A model generated the notes under the pieces. The model did not search any database, was not told where the DNA came from, and saw nothing but the letters and a program-made list of their open reading frames with translations. Positions 25,692 to 34,864 of a stretch of 37,129 bases of DNA are shown piece after piece. The stretch's first letter is position 1. Every line of letters begins with the position of its first letter. The DNA comes from Candidatus Omnitrophota bacterium (lineage in GTDB: Bacteria; Omnitrophota; Gorgyraeia; JABMRG01): the NCBI GenBank assembly GCA_013202525.1, contig JABMQS010000067.1:1-37129 (forward strand), read 5' to 3'. A program made the position numbers and the translations under genes.

Positions 25692-26252
25692 TCAGCGGCT
25701 TACCTTTTCACGTGCGACCCAGTTATCTACATCCTCCTTATAGAACTTCCAGGAGCCACCCTGCTTGATAGCCGGGATCTGCTTATCAACGGCCCACTCT
25801 TCCACCATGGAGGATTCAACTTCAAGATACCGGGCGACCTCATCTGCTGCCATCACCTTACCTTTTCCGGAAGTAGATGTGCTATCCGAAACACTCGACA
25901 TCTGGCAGCGACCATTTAATACCGCGCCCTCAGATACACTCAGTATCGGGGTCTTCACGTCACCCTCTATACGGGCAGGTGCTATAATGCTCAGCTTGCT
26001 CGTTGCCAGTATATTACCTGTCACGGTTCCGGCTATGGTAATATCCTCTCCGGTTATATCCGCCGCTACCACTGCCTTCTGGCCTATCGTGAGACTTCCC
26101 TTTGTGTCGAGCTTTCCCTCAAACTGACCATTGATGTGCAGGTTCACAGGGTCTTTAAATGTCATGGTACCCTGCATAGTCGCGTCGACGTCGAGGATCT
26201 TCTCCTCCGGCAGCTCTTTCCTGTTTCTCTTGAGTATTGCCATATCTCTCAC
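25692..26252 (-). CDS. Bactofilin with C-terminal HTH_17 DNA-binding domain
   Basis: TMQGTMTFKDPVNLHINGQFEGKLDTKGSLTIGQKAVVAADITGEDITIAGTVTGNI is the bactofilin repeat; C-terminal MAADEVARYLEVESSMVEEWAVDKQIPAIKQGGSWKFYKEDVDNWVA is HTH_17; true start probably MAILKRN. Confidence 0.85.
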   Translation of the reverse strand: MRDMAILKRNRKELPEEKILDVDATMQGTMTFKDPVNLHINGQFEGKLDTKGSLTIGQKAVVAADITGEDITIAGTVTGNILATSKLSIIAPARIEGDVKTPILSVSEGAVLNGRCQMSSVSDSTSTSGKGKVMAADEVARYLEVESSMVEEWAVDKQIPAIKQGGSWKFYKEDVDNWVAREKVSR

Positions 26253-26264
26253 CCCCTTCTTATC

Positions 26265-26708
26265 TTATTTGGTTTTTTTGCGGGCCAGCCTGCCCTGAAC
26301 CTTGGTCAGAGCAAGCAGGCATATCAATATTGTCACAACAGCGCCTGTAGCCACAATGAAGAGCCCTGATCCTATAGCCAGGCCGACGCCTGCTATAGAC
26401 CAGAGACTGGCTGCGGTCGTCAGGCCTACCACCGAGGCGCGGGATCTTATTATGGTACCTGCCCCGAGAAAACCTATGCCGCTTACCACCTGCGCAGCTA
26501 TCCTGCTCGGATCAGCAGCAGCTACGCCCTGATATATGTCACAGACATGCATCGATGTCAGCATTATAAGGCATGACCCGACGCATACCAGGATGTGCGT
26601 CCTGAAACCGGCGGCCTTCTCATGTATCTCCCTCTCTACGCCTACTATGCCGCCCAGGAGCGCCGCTACCAGCAACCTCAAAAGCATTTGTAGCTCTGAA
26701 ACCATCAT
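26265..26708 (-). CDS. MgtC/SapB family membrane protein
   Basis: LLRLLVAALLGGIVGVEREIHEKAAGFRTHILVCVGSCLIMLTS...RIAAQVVSGIGFLGAGTIIR is the MgtC signature. Confidence 0.95.
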   Translation of the reverse strand: MMVSELQMLLRLLVAALLGGIVGVEREIHEKAAGFRTHILVCVGSCLIMLTSMHVCDIYQGVAAADPSRIAAQVVSGIGFLGAGTIIRSRASVVGLTTAASLWSIAGVGLAIGSGLFIVATGAVVTILICLLALTKVQGRLARKKTK

Positions 26709-26719
26709 CCTGTACCCTC

Positions 26720-27496
26720 CTATATTATCTCATAAGAAGACGCCTTGACCCAACCAATTTTTCCATCTTCGCGTTTTATTTGGCTCCAGCTCCCTTTATG
26801 TCTTATTACGCAGATATTGGCACCTTCATAGATCTTAAAGTGAACAATGCCATCTGCGCGCGGTTCAAATCTCGCACCCAGCTCTTTTTTAAGCACTATC
26901 GCGCTGTCTACATGCTCGGTCTTATATATATTAATTGTAAGCAGTGTAAGACCCAGTAGAAGTATTATAGTAGCTGCCCCTGCTGCAAACACAACAGCTC
27001 CTCTCATGCCTTTCAAAAAGATAAGCACGATCAGGAGCAAAATAATAATCATATAGACAAGGGAGAGGAAGATCGTCAAGGCATCGATGCTGAAATAGTC
27101 GAAGAGGTTTCGCGCGCGCCTCATAAGCCAGATACGCCTGGTATCCATCGGAGGCTGCTCTATAAGGGACCGGGCATATTTCAGGTTTGACCTTAGCGCA
27201 CTATCGCGCGGCGTCAATCTCTTTGCGCGCTCATAATTGAGTACGGCCTTGCCTAAATTTCCGAGCTTGAAGTAACTGTTGCCCAAATCATAATATGTAT
27301 TAGCGCTCTCATACCCATGTTCGATTATCTCCTCATAACCCTTTACAGCAGCCTTAAAGTCCGATGAAGCGTAGGAGTTACAAGCTGCCTCAAATACCTC
27401 ATCAGGCCTAAATGATAAGTCATCCTCTGCCTGGCAGGCAGGCGCTAACAGGAGAATCAAAACCGCTGGCAGAAATATCCTTCTTAAAAATGCCAT
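26720..27496 (-). CDS. batE: BatE-like TPR/SH3 membrane protein
   Basis: TPR repeats (YYDLGNSYFKLGNLGKAVLNYERAKRL), two TM helices, C-terminal SH3-like ANICVIRHKGSWSQIKREDGKIGWVKAS. Confidence 0.8.
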   Translation of the reverse strand: MAFLRRIFLPAVLILLLAPACQAEDDLSFRPDEVFEAACNSYASSDFKAAVKGYEEIIEHGYESANTYYDLGNSYFKLGNLGKAVLNYERAKRLTPRDSALRSNLKYARSLIEQPPMDTRRIWLMRRARNLFDYFSIDALTIFLSLVYMIIILLLIVLIFLKGMRGAVVFAAGAATIILLLGLTLLTINIYKTEHVDSAIVLKKELGARFEPRADGIVHFKIYEGANICVIRHKGSWSQIKREDGKIGWVKASSYEII

Positions 27497-27498
27497 CT

Positions 27499-29337
27499 TT
27501 ATGCCCTTCTAAAAATATTTATGATCTCTTTTGCCTCTTTAAAGAGGCGTGTCCTGTCCTTTTCGCTATATTCAGATGGTGTAAAACGTGCCATATCGTA
27601 GGCCCTGAAAAAATTCCTTACCTTATTCAAGACCGATTCCTTAAAACCCTTCGGCTTCAGCACTTCATCGACCAGGTTCATCGTTATGCCGCCCGGGGGC
27701 AGGTTGAACTTATCACCAAAATATTCCTGAATAACAGTAAAGAGAAGATTGAAAAATTCCTCTGTCTTGTTCTGATCTGATAAGGAGCTGCATCTCCTTA
27801 AGCCCTTCAGTGCCTTTTTGTATGCATACCTTCTGCGCGCATAACTCATATCATTCCTTAGACGCTGGCGCCTCCTGTAAAAGACCAGTATGGATAGATA
27901 GATAAGGACAGGCAGTCCTTGCGAGAATATAAAGAGCTTGTTGGTATAGAGATATGTACCGGTCTTTCTGAACTTACCGGGGGCGTCCTTTATGTATATG
28001 ATATCCCTGCCTATTGCCTCTTTCTTAGGTAAGGTCTTTGCGGCCTCCACCTTTTCCTGGATCTCTGCCTCCTTTGCCTCATGCGCCTCTATGACCTTTA
28101 CGGATAAGGGGCCTTTGCTTATGGTCCTGTAGGCGTCTTTGGCAGGATCGAAAAAACTGAAAGCTATTGCAGGCACCTGCTTAAACGCTGTCGTCTTTGG
28201 AATAAGCACCTGTTCAAAGATCTTGTAGCTATCGGTCTGCTCCTTGAGGATCGGCTCATAAAGTATGTAGTCTTTACCCTCCCCGATTGCAGGTGGTGAA
28301 ACTATATCCATATTACCCTTTCCCGATATCTCCATAACAAGCGTCAGTGGCTGACCTGTCTTTACGTATCCGGAAGGGTCGAGCTTAAGGGTAAACCTGA
28401 AATCCCCGACTGCGCCGTTAAAGCCCGCGGGCCTTGCATCTGCCGGAAGCGGCAGTGCCGTTATATCCTTTGCCTCTGACTCTATCCGGAAGGGCCGCTT
28501 CTTATACTTCTGGTGTATGTCACGCAAGATATTGGATGTGCCGTACTTAGCTGCGCCTGCACCGGAAGCGGCAGATCCCTTTGAAGAAGGGGCCTTTGAT
28601 ATATCCATGCGATTACTGTTTAGAACAGCAGGGCCTAATTTCAGATCACCGGGCCTTGTCGCAAAGACGCTGCTTCGAAAAGTAACGAGATTATAAGTAT
28701 TGCCTTTGATAGTCTTTTTGGATTTCACAGGGGCAATAAACTCACCTATAGAAAAACCTTCATGCTCCAGTGACGGACGGCGTATGTCGGTAAGCATCAT
28801 ATCCCTATAATAAAGACCCATGCCTACATGAAGGATCTCGTTTACGTACACCTCATCCTTTTCCGTCTCTATCAACAGAAATGCCTGTTCCCTGGCATTG
28901 ATCCTCTCCTGCGCTGTAAGACCGGGCTCCTTGGGTAGGCGTTCAGCAGCGCCGCCTAGTACAGTTACACCTACCTCCTTAGATAGATACCTCTGACCAT
29001 CATATAAGATGTCAAAAGGCCCTATATTAAAGGCGCCGGAACGCTCAGGCATAAGGACATAAGTATGCCTGGTCGAATGCACTATCCCACCGTCTATCCT
29101 TGATACAGCATCAGATGACCTGAGATGTGTGGGTTTGAAGCCTTCTATTGCCGGTAACTGAGGAGGGGGCATATCCTTTACACCGTAAAAAGTGAGGTCT
29201 AATCTTATGCTTCCGCTTAATGGGATCTCATCTCTATCTATCTTGAGGGCTATCTCTCCTTGAGCCGCGCAGAGAACGGCTGTGCTGAATAATATCAGAA
29301 AAAATATGGCTAAAGATAGTAACCGGTTTATTCTCAT
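27499..29337 (-). CDS. batD: BatD-like (oxygen tolerance family) protein
   Basis: Signal peptide; IALKIDRDEIPLSGSIRLDLTFYG; KDEVYVNEILHVGMGLYY; GFNGAVGDFRFTLKLDPSGYVKTGQPLTLVMEISGKGNMDIVSPP, typical of BatD. Confidence 0.85.
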   Translation of the reverse strand: MRINRLLSLAIFFLILFSTAVLCAAQGEIALKIDRDEIPLSGSIRLDLTFYGVKDMPPPQLPAIEGFKPTHLRSSDAVSRIDGGIVHSTRHTYVLMPERSGAFNIGPFDILYDGQRYLSKEVGVTVLGGAAERLPKEPGLTAQERINAREQAFLLIETEKDEVYVNEILHVGMGLYYRDMMLTDIRRPSLEHEGFSIGEFIAPVKSKKTIKGNTYNLVTFRSSVFATRPGDLKLGPAVLNSNRMDISKAPSSKGSAASGAGAAKYGTSNILRDIHQKYKKRPFRIESEAKDITALPLPADARPAGFNGAVGDFRFTLKLDPSGYVKTGQPLTLVMEISGKGNMDIVSPPAIGEGKDYILYEPILKEQTDSYKIFEQVLIPKTTAFKQVPAIAFSFFDPAKDAYRTISKGPLSVKVIEAHEAKEAEIQEKVEAAKTLPKKEAIGRDIIYIKDAPGKFRKTGTYLYTNKLFIFSQGLPVLIYLSILVFYRRRQRLRNDMSYARRRYAYKKALKGLRRCSSLSDQNKTEEFFNLLFTVIQEYFGDKFNLPPGGITMNLVDEVLKPKGFKESVLNKVRNFFRAYDMARFTPSEYSEKDRTRLFKEAKEIINIFRRA

Positions 29338-29358
29338 ACTAAGCCGTAATCCTTCCCA

Positions 29359-30921
29359 CTACCAGTCCTTGTAAGGAGTTCTTCTCTCCCCGGAGCCACT
29401 CCTTGAGCCGCTGGCAGGGGCACCTTTTTCATAACCGTAAGCATCTAATAACTTGTCCGCCTCTTCCTTTGTAAGGCTCTTCTGGGACAAGGGCTGTTTC
29501 TCTATATTAGTATAATCCATAGGCCTGGCTCCATCAAGCCCTTTTTGCCCATGTGGCTGCATATCTCGGCGGCCTTTTTCAAGTTCATCAAGGCGCTCCT
29601 TGAGTTGTTGCTGTCTCTTCTTATGCTCCTCATCGAGTTTTTGCCTGTCAGCCTGGTGCTGCTGTTTGAGATCGCTCTCTCTTCTCTCATAATCCTGTTT
29701 GAGCTTCTGCTTCTGGGACTGGTGCTCTCTATTGAGCTCATCCTGGCGGGGCTTCAGCTCATCACCCTGGTGCTCCTTTTCAAGCTGTTGCTTCTTTTGG
29801 TTGAACTCCTCATCGAGCGAATCCTCCCTGTCCCCGCGCTCCTGGTCGAGCCTCTGCTTCTGGTCCTGGTATTCATTATCAAGCTTCTGCTGCTCTGCTT
29901 TCTGATTTTGCGCCCCCTGCTGCCGGGATTGTCGCTGTGCCGCCTTCTCTTGCTGGCGCTGCTTCTTTTGCTGCCGGGCTTGCTGCTGTTTAGCCTCTTG
30001 CTGCTCGGCCTGCTGTTGTTGCGAGTCTTGTTGGCCCTTTTGCTCTTGACTCTTCTGCTCCTTGGTATCCTGCTGAGCCTCCTGCTGCCCGGCCTCTTTC
30101 TCAGTCTGGCTCTCTGCCTGCTCCTTGGCCTGTTGCTGCTGCGTTTCTTGCTGCTGTTGAGGTTGTTGCTGCTGTTGTTGAGGTTGTTGCTGTTGTTGCG
30201 TCTCCTGCTGACTCTCCTGCTGCCGGGATTCCTGCTGTTGCTGCTGTTGTTGAGCTTGTTGCTGTCTTTGTTGCTGCTCAGTTTTTTGCTCTCGCTGCTG
30301 TTGCTGCCGGGGCTGTGACTGAGATTGCGACTCCTTCTTGGGTTGAGTCTTCCGGGAGGTGCCTGCACCGGCTGTGCCGGACGACCTGCCCCCCCTACCT
30401 GCACCTTTTGGCATATCCTGTTTCAATAATAGATAATCGAGCTTCTTCTTTACATACTCATAATTATAGATCGCCTTCTCCGTGGCAGGGTCCAGCTCGA
30501 TGGCGGCCTTATAATAGTGCAGCGCCTCTCTGCAAAACATTATCCCCTTGTTTAACTCATCCGTACAGGCCTCACTTAACCTATATTTACAGTTTCCAAT
30601 ATTGAAATTGGCACTTCTCTCCAGGGTTGCATTATCCGTTGCCATGCTCTTGGTAAATGCCTCTACTGCCTTTTCATACTCACCCTTTTCGTAAAAGACA
30701 TCCCCTCTGTTAAAATTTATTATATTCTCTCTCCTGGCATCGGATGTTTCTGTCAGCGCTGAATCATACCTCTCAAGCGCCTTGTCAAACTCCTCTGACC
30801 TGTAGAAGCGGTCGCCCTCATCAGCCAACTTTACTGCATTGTCTGCGGCAGAAAGGGGAGCTGTAAAAACAAAAAGTAGAATTGCTGACATCACTATAAG
30901 ACAGGTATACCTTGCAATCAT
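29359..30921 (-). CDS. batC: BatC-like TPR protein with long Gln-rich and charged coiled-coil region
   Basis: N-terminal signal and TPRs; then roughly 150 residues dominated by Q followed by charged Q/K/E/D/R helices; lies between batB and batD. Confidence 0.8.
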   Translation of the reverse strand: MIARYTCLIVMSAILLFVFTAPLSAADNAVKLADEGDRFYRSEEFDKALERYDSALTETSDARRENIINFNRGDVFYEKGEYEKAVEAFTKSMATDNATLERSANFNIGNCKYRLSEACTDELNKGIMFCREALHYYKAAIELDPATEKAIYNYEYVKKKLDYLLLKQDMPKGAGRGGRSSGTAGAGTSRKTQPKKESQSQSQPRQQQQREQKTEQQQRQQQAQQQQQQQESRQQESQQETQQQQQPQQQQQQPQQQQETQQQQAKEQAESQTEKEAGQQEAQQDTKEQKSQEQKGQQDSQQQQAEQQEAKQQQARQQKKQRQQEKAAQRQSRQQGAQNQKAEQQKLDNEYQDQKQRLDQERGDREDSLDEEFNQKKQQLEKEHQGDELKPRQDELNREHQSQKQKLKQDYERRESDLKQQHQADRQKLDEEHKKRQQQLKERLDELEKGRRDMQPHGQKGLDGARPMDYTNIEKQPLSQKSLTKEEADKLLDAYGYEKGAPASGSRSGSGERRTPYKDW

Positions 30922-31919
30922 CTCTTCCTCTCGGAGATCATAAGCTCAAGTGCAAGCAGAAGGAGGGCTATGGCTAAAGGTATCTGAAAACGTTCATGGT
31001 AGCGTTTCTGCCTCTTCAACTCTATCTCTCTCTTTTTAAGCCTGGATATCTTCTGTTGATACAATGGCCTGAGGCCAAACTCCGTATTCCTGCTGCGAAC
31101 ATAAGCGCCGCCTGTAATAAATGCTATCTCCTTGAGCACCTTCTCGTTCAAGCGGGACTTTACCTTGTTGCCCAAATCATCCTTCAGGAACTCCTTATAT
31201 CCCTTATCATCCACTATAGGTATGAAGGCCCCGCCCCGAGACCCGTCACCTATGCAGAATATCCTCACCCCTTCATCCCTGGCCTCTTTAGCAGCTTTTA
31301 CAGCATCGCCTTCATGTTCCTCGCCGTCACTTATGAGAACGAGTGCCCTGTAGTTCTTATCGACCGGGCTGTAACACCTTACCGCCTCGGCTATTGCTGT
31401 AGATAGTGAGGTGCCGCCCCTGGGTATGGTATCAGCGCGCAGGTCGTTAAGGGCCAGAAGGAAACCATCATAGTCTGAGGTAAGCGGGCATTGCACAAAC
31501 GATTCTCCTGCAAAAGCTATGAGGCCCACCCTATCCCCTTTTAACGTGCCGACCATATCCTTGATCGCCATCTTTGCGCGGTCCAGGCGGTTGGGCCTTA
31601 TGTCTTCAGCAAGCATACTCCTTGAAGTATCAACAGCAAAGATCACATCGAGCGCCTCCCTCTTTTGCTGTCCCCACTCAAAACCCCACTGCGGCCTTGT
31701 AAGGCTTACAAGCGAGAGCATAATCGCCGCACTGATAATCAGAATCTTGAGGTGCTGACGTCTGATATTCACAGAGTCTGTCAACTCGGGCCACAGGCGT
31801 TTATCCACAAACCTGCCGGCCAGCTCCCTTCTTTTGCGTATAACAAAGACCCAGAACCCCAGCAAAAGCGGTATAGACCAGATGATATATATTACTGCTA
31901 AAGGGTTCTCGAGCCTCAA
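30918..31919 (-). CDS. batB: VWA-domain membrane protein, BatB-like
   Basis: FAVDTSRSMLAEDIRPNRLDRAK (MIDAS DxSxS), FVQCPLTSDYDGF, ALVLISDGEEHEGDA; N- and C-terminal TM helices. Confidence 0.87.
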   Translation of the reverse strand: MRLENPLAVIYIIWSIPLLLGFWVFVIRKRRELAGRFVDKRLWPELTDSVNIRRQHLKILIISAAIMLSLVSLTRPQWGFEWGQQKREALDVIFAVDTSRSMLAEDIRPNRLDRAKMAIKDMVGTLKGDRVGLIAFAGESFVQCPLTSDYDGFLLALNDLRADTIPRGGTSLSTAIAEAVRCYSPVDKNYRALVLISDGEEHEGDAVKAAKEARDEGVRIFCIGDGSRGGAFIPIVDDKGYKEFLKDDLGNKVKSRLNEKVLKEIAFITGGAYVRSRNTEFGLRPLYQQKISRLKKREIELKRQKRYHERFQIPLAIALLLLALELMISERKR

Positions 31920-32914
31920 GGTATTCTCCTCAATACAGTATTAGATAAGACCAGATACAGGGATAAGATAATAAGCCCAAGTATCAAAAAGGTGCTGAAG
32001 AGTTCATTATACTCATCATAACCCTTCTCCTCCATGGGGATCTTCTCCATCCGGTTTATCTCATCATAGACCTTCTTAAGCGAGGCTGTATCTTCGGCCC
32101 TGAAATACCTGCCGCCGGTCTTATCAGCTATCTGCCGTAAAAGCTCCTCATCGAGATCCAGCCTTATCTGTTTATAGCCGGTCACCCTGCCCTTCCTGTC
32201 CTTGATGGGAAAGGGTACCTCCCCAAGAGTACCTACGCCTATGGTATAGATCTTTACATTATATGCTCTAGCGAGCTCCATTGCGGTCATTGGCGAGATC
32301 CTGCCGGCATTATTCTTGCCGTCTGTCAAAAGCACTATGATCTTACCCTGCGCCCTGGTATTCTTCAGCCTGTTGACAGATGAGGCTATGGCAGAACCGA
32401 TCGCTGTCTTGTTCTGCATCATGCCTGCATATACCCTGTCAAGGTTTTTAAGAAGCCAGGCGTGGTTTAGGGTCAAAGGGCAGAGGGTGTAAGCCCTGAC
32501 ACCAAACAATACAACTGCTATACGGTCGTTTTTTCTTTCAGAGGCAAATGAAGAGACCACCTGCTTAACCACATCGAGCCTGTTGTGCCTCTCGTCGCCT
32601 ACAGTGAAGTCCTCTGCGAGCATACTTGTCGATGCATCTATGGCAAGCACTATATCTATGCCCTCTCTCCTGTTTATGCTGTCTTCAACGGGGGACTGCG
32701 GCCTTGCCAGGGCGACTATCATCAGCGATATGGCTATGCACTCAAGATAGATCAGATTCTGGCCAAAGAAGGACCTGGCCGATGTGCCCAATCCGGATGC
32801 AAGTTTTATAGAGGAGAATGAGAAAGCGGCAAGCTTGCGCCTCCTTTTGACATAATAGCCGATAAGAAATACCACCGGTATAAATATGAGGACCCACGGG
32901 TCATGAAAGTTCAT
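31916..32914 (-). CDS. batA: VWA-domain membrane protein, BatA-like
   Basis: LAIDASTSMLAEDF (MIDAS), AYTLCPLTLNHAWLLKNL, IIVLLTDGKNNAG; TM helices. Confidence 0.87.
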   Translation of the reverse strand: MNFHDPWVLIFIPVVFLIGYYVKRRRKLAAFSFSSIKLASGLGTSARSFFGQNLIYLECIAISLMIVALARPQSPVEDSINRREGIDIVLAIDASTSMLAEDFTVGDERHNRLDVVKQVVSSFASERKNDRIAVVLFGVRAYTLCPLTLNHAWLLKNLDRVYAGMMQNKTAIGSAIASSVNRLKNTRAQGKIIVLLTDGKNNAGRISPMTAMELARAYNVKIYTIGVGTLGEVPFPIKDRKGRVTGYKQIRLDLDEELLRQIADKTGGRYFRAEDTASLKKVYDEINRMEKIPMEEKGYDEYNELFSTFLILGLIILSLYLVLSNTVLRRIP

Positions 32915-32921
32915 AGTCTAA

Positions 32922-33884
32922 TCAATCCGTCCTTTTACTTTGCAGGGGCCGTATCTCATCAAGCACAACCTTAAGGCGTGCTAGTGATTCCTTGAGCTCT
33001 TCCTGCTCTAAACCCTTATTGGCAAACTCAACCAGGTCGCAGTTCTTTAAAAAAGTCTCGATAAAATCCGCGTGCTTGCCTGAGAGACCCTTAGCAGACT
33101 TTGCCTTAGTCAAAAACTCCTCTGTGGTCAATGCGCCCGTATTTATTCCTAAGCGCGCAAGCAGATAGGCCTTTAGAAGTTCTGCCAGTCTTGCAAGGTC
33201 CTCTCTGCTTATCTCGTCTTTCTCAGAGAGCGCGGCCATAAATTTACTGAGCTCTTGATGCAAACGCACAACAGGCGCCGGCCCCCTTCTCAACCTATCC
33301 AGAACCTTTCTCTTGCTGATAAGCAGTAGCTTAACCGCAAATGCAAAAAGAACAAAGATGATCAATCCTGCGATTGTATGAAACCTACAGGGCCATCTTA
33401 AGCTTACCGGCGGCTCGATATCCCTTATATCCTCACCGATAGTCGCTTTAAGAAAAATACTATCAACATATATAGAAGTCACTTCGGAGTAGGCCTTCTT
33501 CCAGTCTCCTTTGCCGTCCCGATACCTGACTGCTACCGGAGGTATTGCCTGTTCACCGGTCTCATATGTAGTCAGTAGATAGAACCTGTTAAGGCCCTTC
33601 TCAGCGGCCTGACCTGCCTCTTCTGTCTTATACCCTTTGACCTCGAATACGCCGAGTTGGGTCACGGCATCAGGCAGGTCCACTTCCATCTCAGGCGGAG
33701 CCTTGACATTGATAATATACCAGAACCTCTCACCTATTCTTATCCTCTCTTTATCCGCGTAAGAGGTGACCTTGACAGGCTCTGATCCGGATAAGGCGTA
33801 GCGGCAGCTGCATAGCATAGAAAATACCAGCAGAGAAAAAAGCAATGTTGTCCTGATCCTTGGCATAATGCTCTTTCTAGTCAT
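32922..33884 (-). CDS. Membrane protein of the MoxR/Bat cluster (DUF4381/BatD-like)
   Basis: Signal peptide with Cys (SMLCSCR), beta-rich N-terminus, one TM helix (TIAGLIIFVLFAFAVKLLLI), helical C-terminus; located between DUF58 and batA. Confidence 0.7.
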   Translation of the reverse strand: MTRKSIMPRIRTTLLFSLLVFSMLCSCRYALSGSEPVKVTSYADKERIRIGERFWYIINVKAPPEMEVDLPDAVTQLGVFEVKGYKTEEAGQAAEKGLNRFYLLTTYETGEQAIPPVAVRYRDGKGDWKKAYSEVTSIYVDSIFLKATIGEDIRDIEPPVSLRWPCRFHTIAGLIIFVLFAFAVKLLLISKRKVLDRLRRGPAPVVRLHQELSKFMAALSEKDEISREDLARLAELLKAYLLARLGINTGALTTEEFLTKAKSAKGLSGKHADFIETFLKNCDLVEFANKGLEQEELKESLARLKVVLDEIRPLQSKRTD

Positions 33885-33893
33885 GGCGTCGAT

Positions 33894-34784
33894 TTAGTAA
33901 CCTCTGCGCTGCCTTCTCTCCCTAACCTTAAAGAATTTTATCAATGAATCTATATACGGGGTATCGGTATAGACATCGATGTTGTCTATCCCTATGGAGT
34001 TGAAAAATCTCTGCTGCTGGTTTAACCTCTGAAGCGACCTCTCGCGGTAATCCTTCCTGAAAGGAGCCGATGTATCTACCAGGAGCTGTTCGCCGGTCTC
34101 TGCGTCATCCATCGAGATAAGCCCGACACCGGGAAGTTCTGTCTCGCGCGGGTCTATGATGCGTATGGCGATCATATCATGGCGCTGGTTAGCAATGGTC
34201 AGCGTCTTCTCATAGTCCTTGATCAAAAAATCGGAGAGCAGGAAACAGACAGTCTTTCTATGGGTTATCATATTAAAATAGTCCAGGGCCCGCACGAGTT
34301 CAGTGCCTCTTCCCTGGGGCTCAAAGGCAATGGCCTCACGCACTAACCTTAGGACATGATTTGTGCCTTTTCGCGGAGGGATGACCTTCTCGATCTTATC
34401 CGTAAAGATAATCAGCCCCACCTTGTCCTGGTTATGGATAGCGGAGAACGCCAGCACAGAGCAGATCTCTGCGGCAAGCTCACTCTTTAACTGTCTCTTT
34501 GAGCCGAAGCGGCAGGAGGAAGAACCATCCAGAAGCAGCATCACGGTAAGCTCCCTCTCCTCGATAAATTTCTTGACCTGGAGGCGGCCTGTCCTGGCAG
34601 TGACATTCCAGTCTATGGAACGGATCTCATCACCGGGCTGATACTCCCTTACGGCATCAAACTCCATACCACGGCCCTTAAACACACTCTGGTACTGGCC
34701 TGCAAATACCTCGCGGACCATCTTAGAGGTGATGATGGAGATCCTTCGTATCTTATCCAGTAGCTCCTGCTTTATCATCGTCAA
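33894..34784 (-). CDS. DUF58 domain protein
   Basis: FKGRGMEFDAVREYQPGDEIRSIDWNVTARTGRLQVKKFIEERELTVMLLLDGSSS is the DUF58 signature. Confidence 0.93.
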   Translation of the reverse strand: MTMIKQELLDKIRRISIITSKMVREVFAGQYQSVFKGRGMEFDAVREYQPGDEIRSIDWNVTARTGRLQVKKFIEERELTVMLLLDGSSSCRFGSKRQLKSELAAEICSVLAFSAIHNQDKVGLIIFTDKIEKVIPPRKGTNHVLRLVREAIAFEPQGRGTELVRALDYFNMITHRKTVCFLLSDFLIKDYEKTLTIANQRHDMIAIRIIDPRETELPGVGLISMDDAETGEQLLVDTSAPFRKDYRERSLQRLNQQQRFFNSIGIDNIDVYTDTPYIDSLIKFFKVRERRQRRGY

Positions 34785-34864
34785 TTACAATACTCCTAAG
34801 AGACTTTTGCATGTTCAGCATGCGGGGCTTATAGCTATTCTTCGCAGCAACGCTTCATGGACTT

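Noticed and set aside
29545-30318. 257-aa leucine-rich plus-strand ORF
   Set aside because: Exact antisense shadow of the CAG/CAA Gln-rich tract of BatC; CTG/TTG leucine runs give a long open frame without real protein features.
29754-30404. 216-aa Ser/Asn/Arg-rich minus-strand ORF in another frame
   Set aside because: Alternative frame of the same Gln-rich repeat (CAG/AGC/GCA register); no start context or domain.
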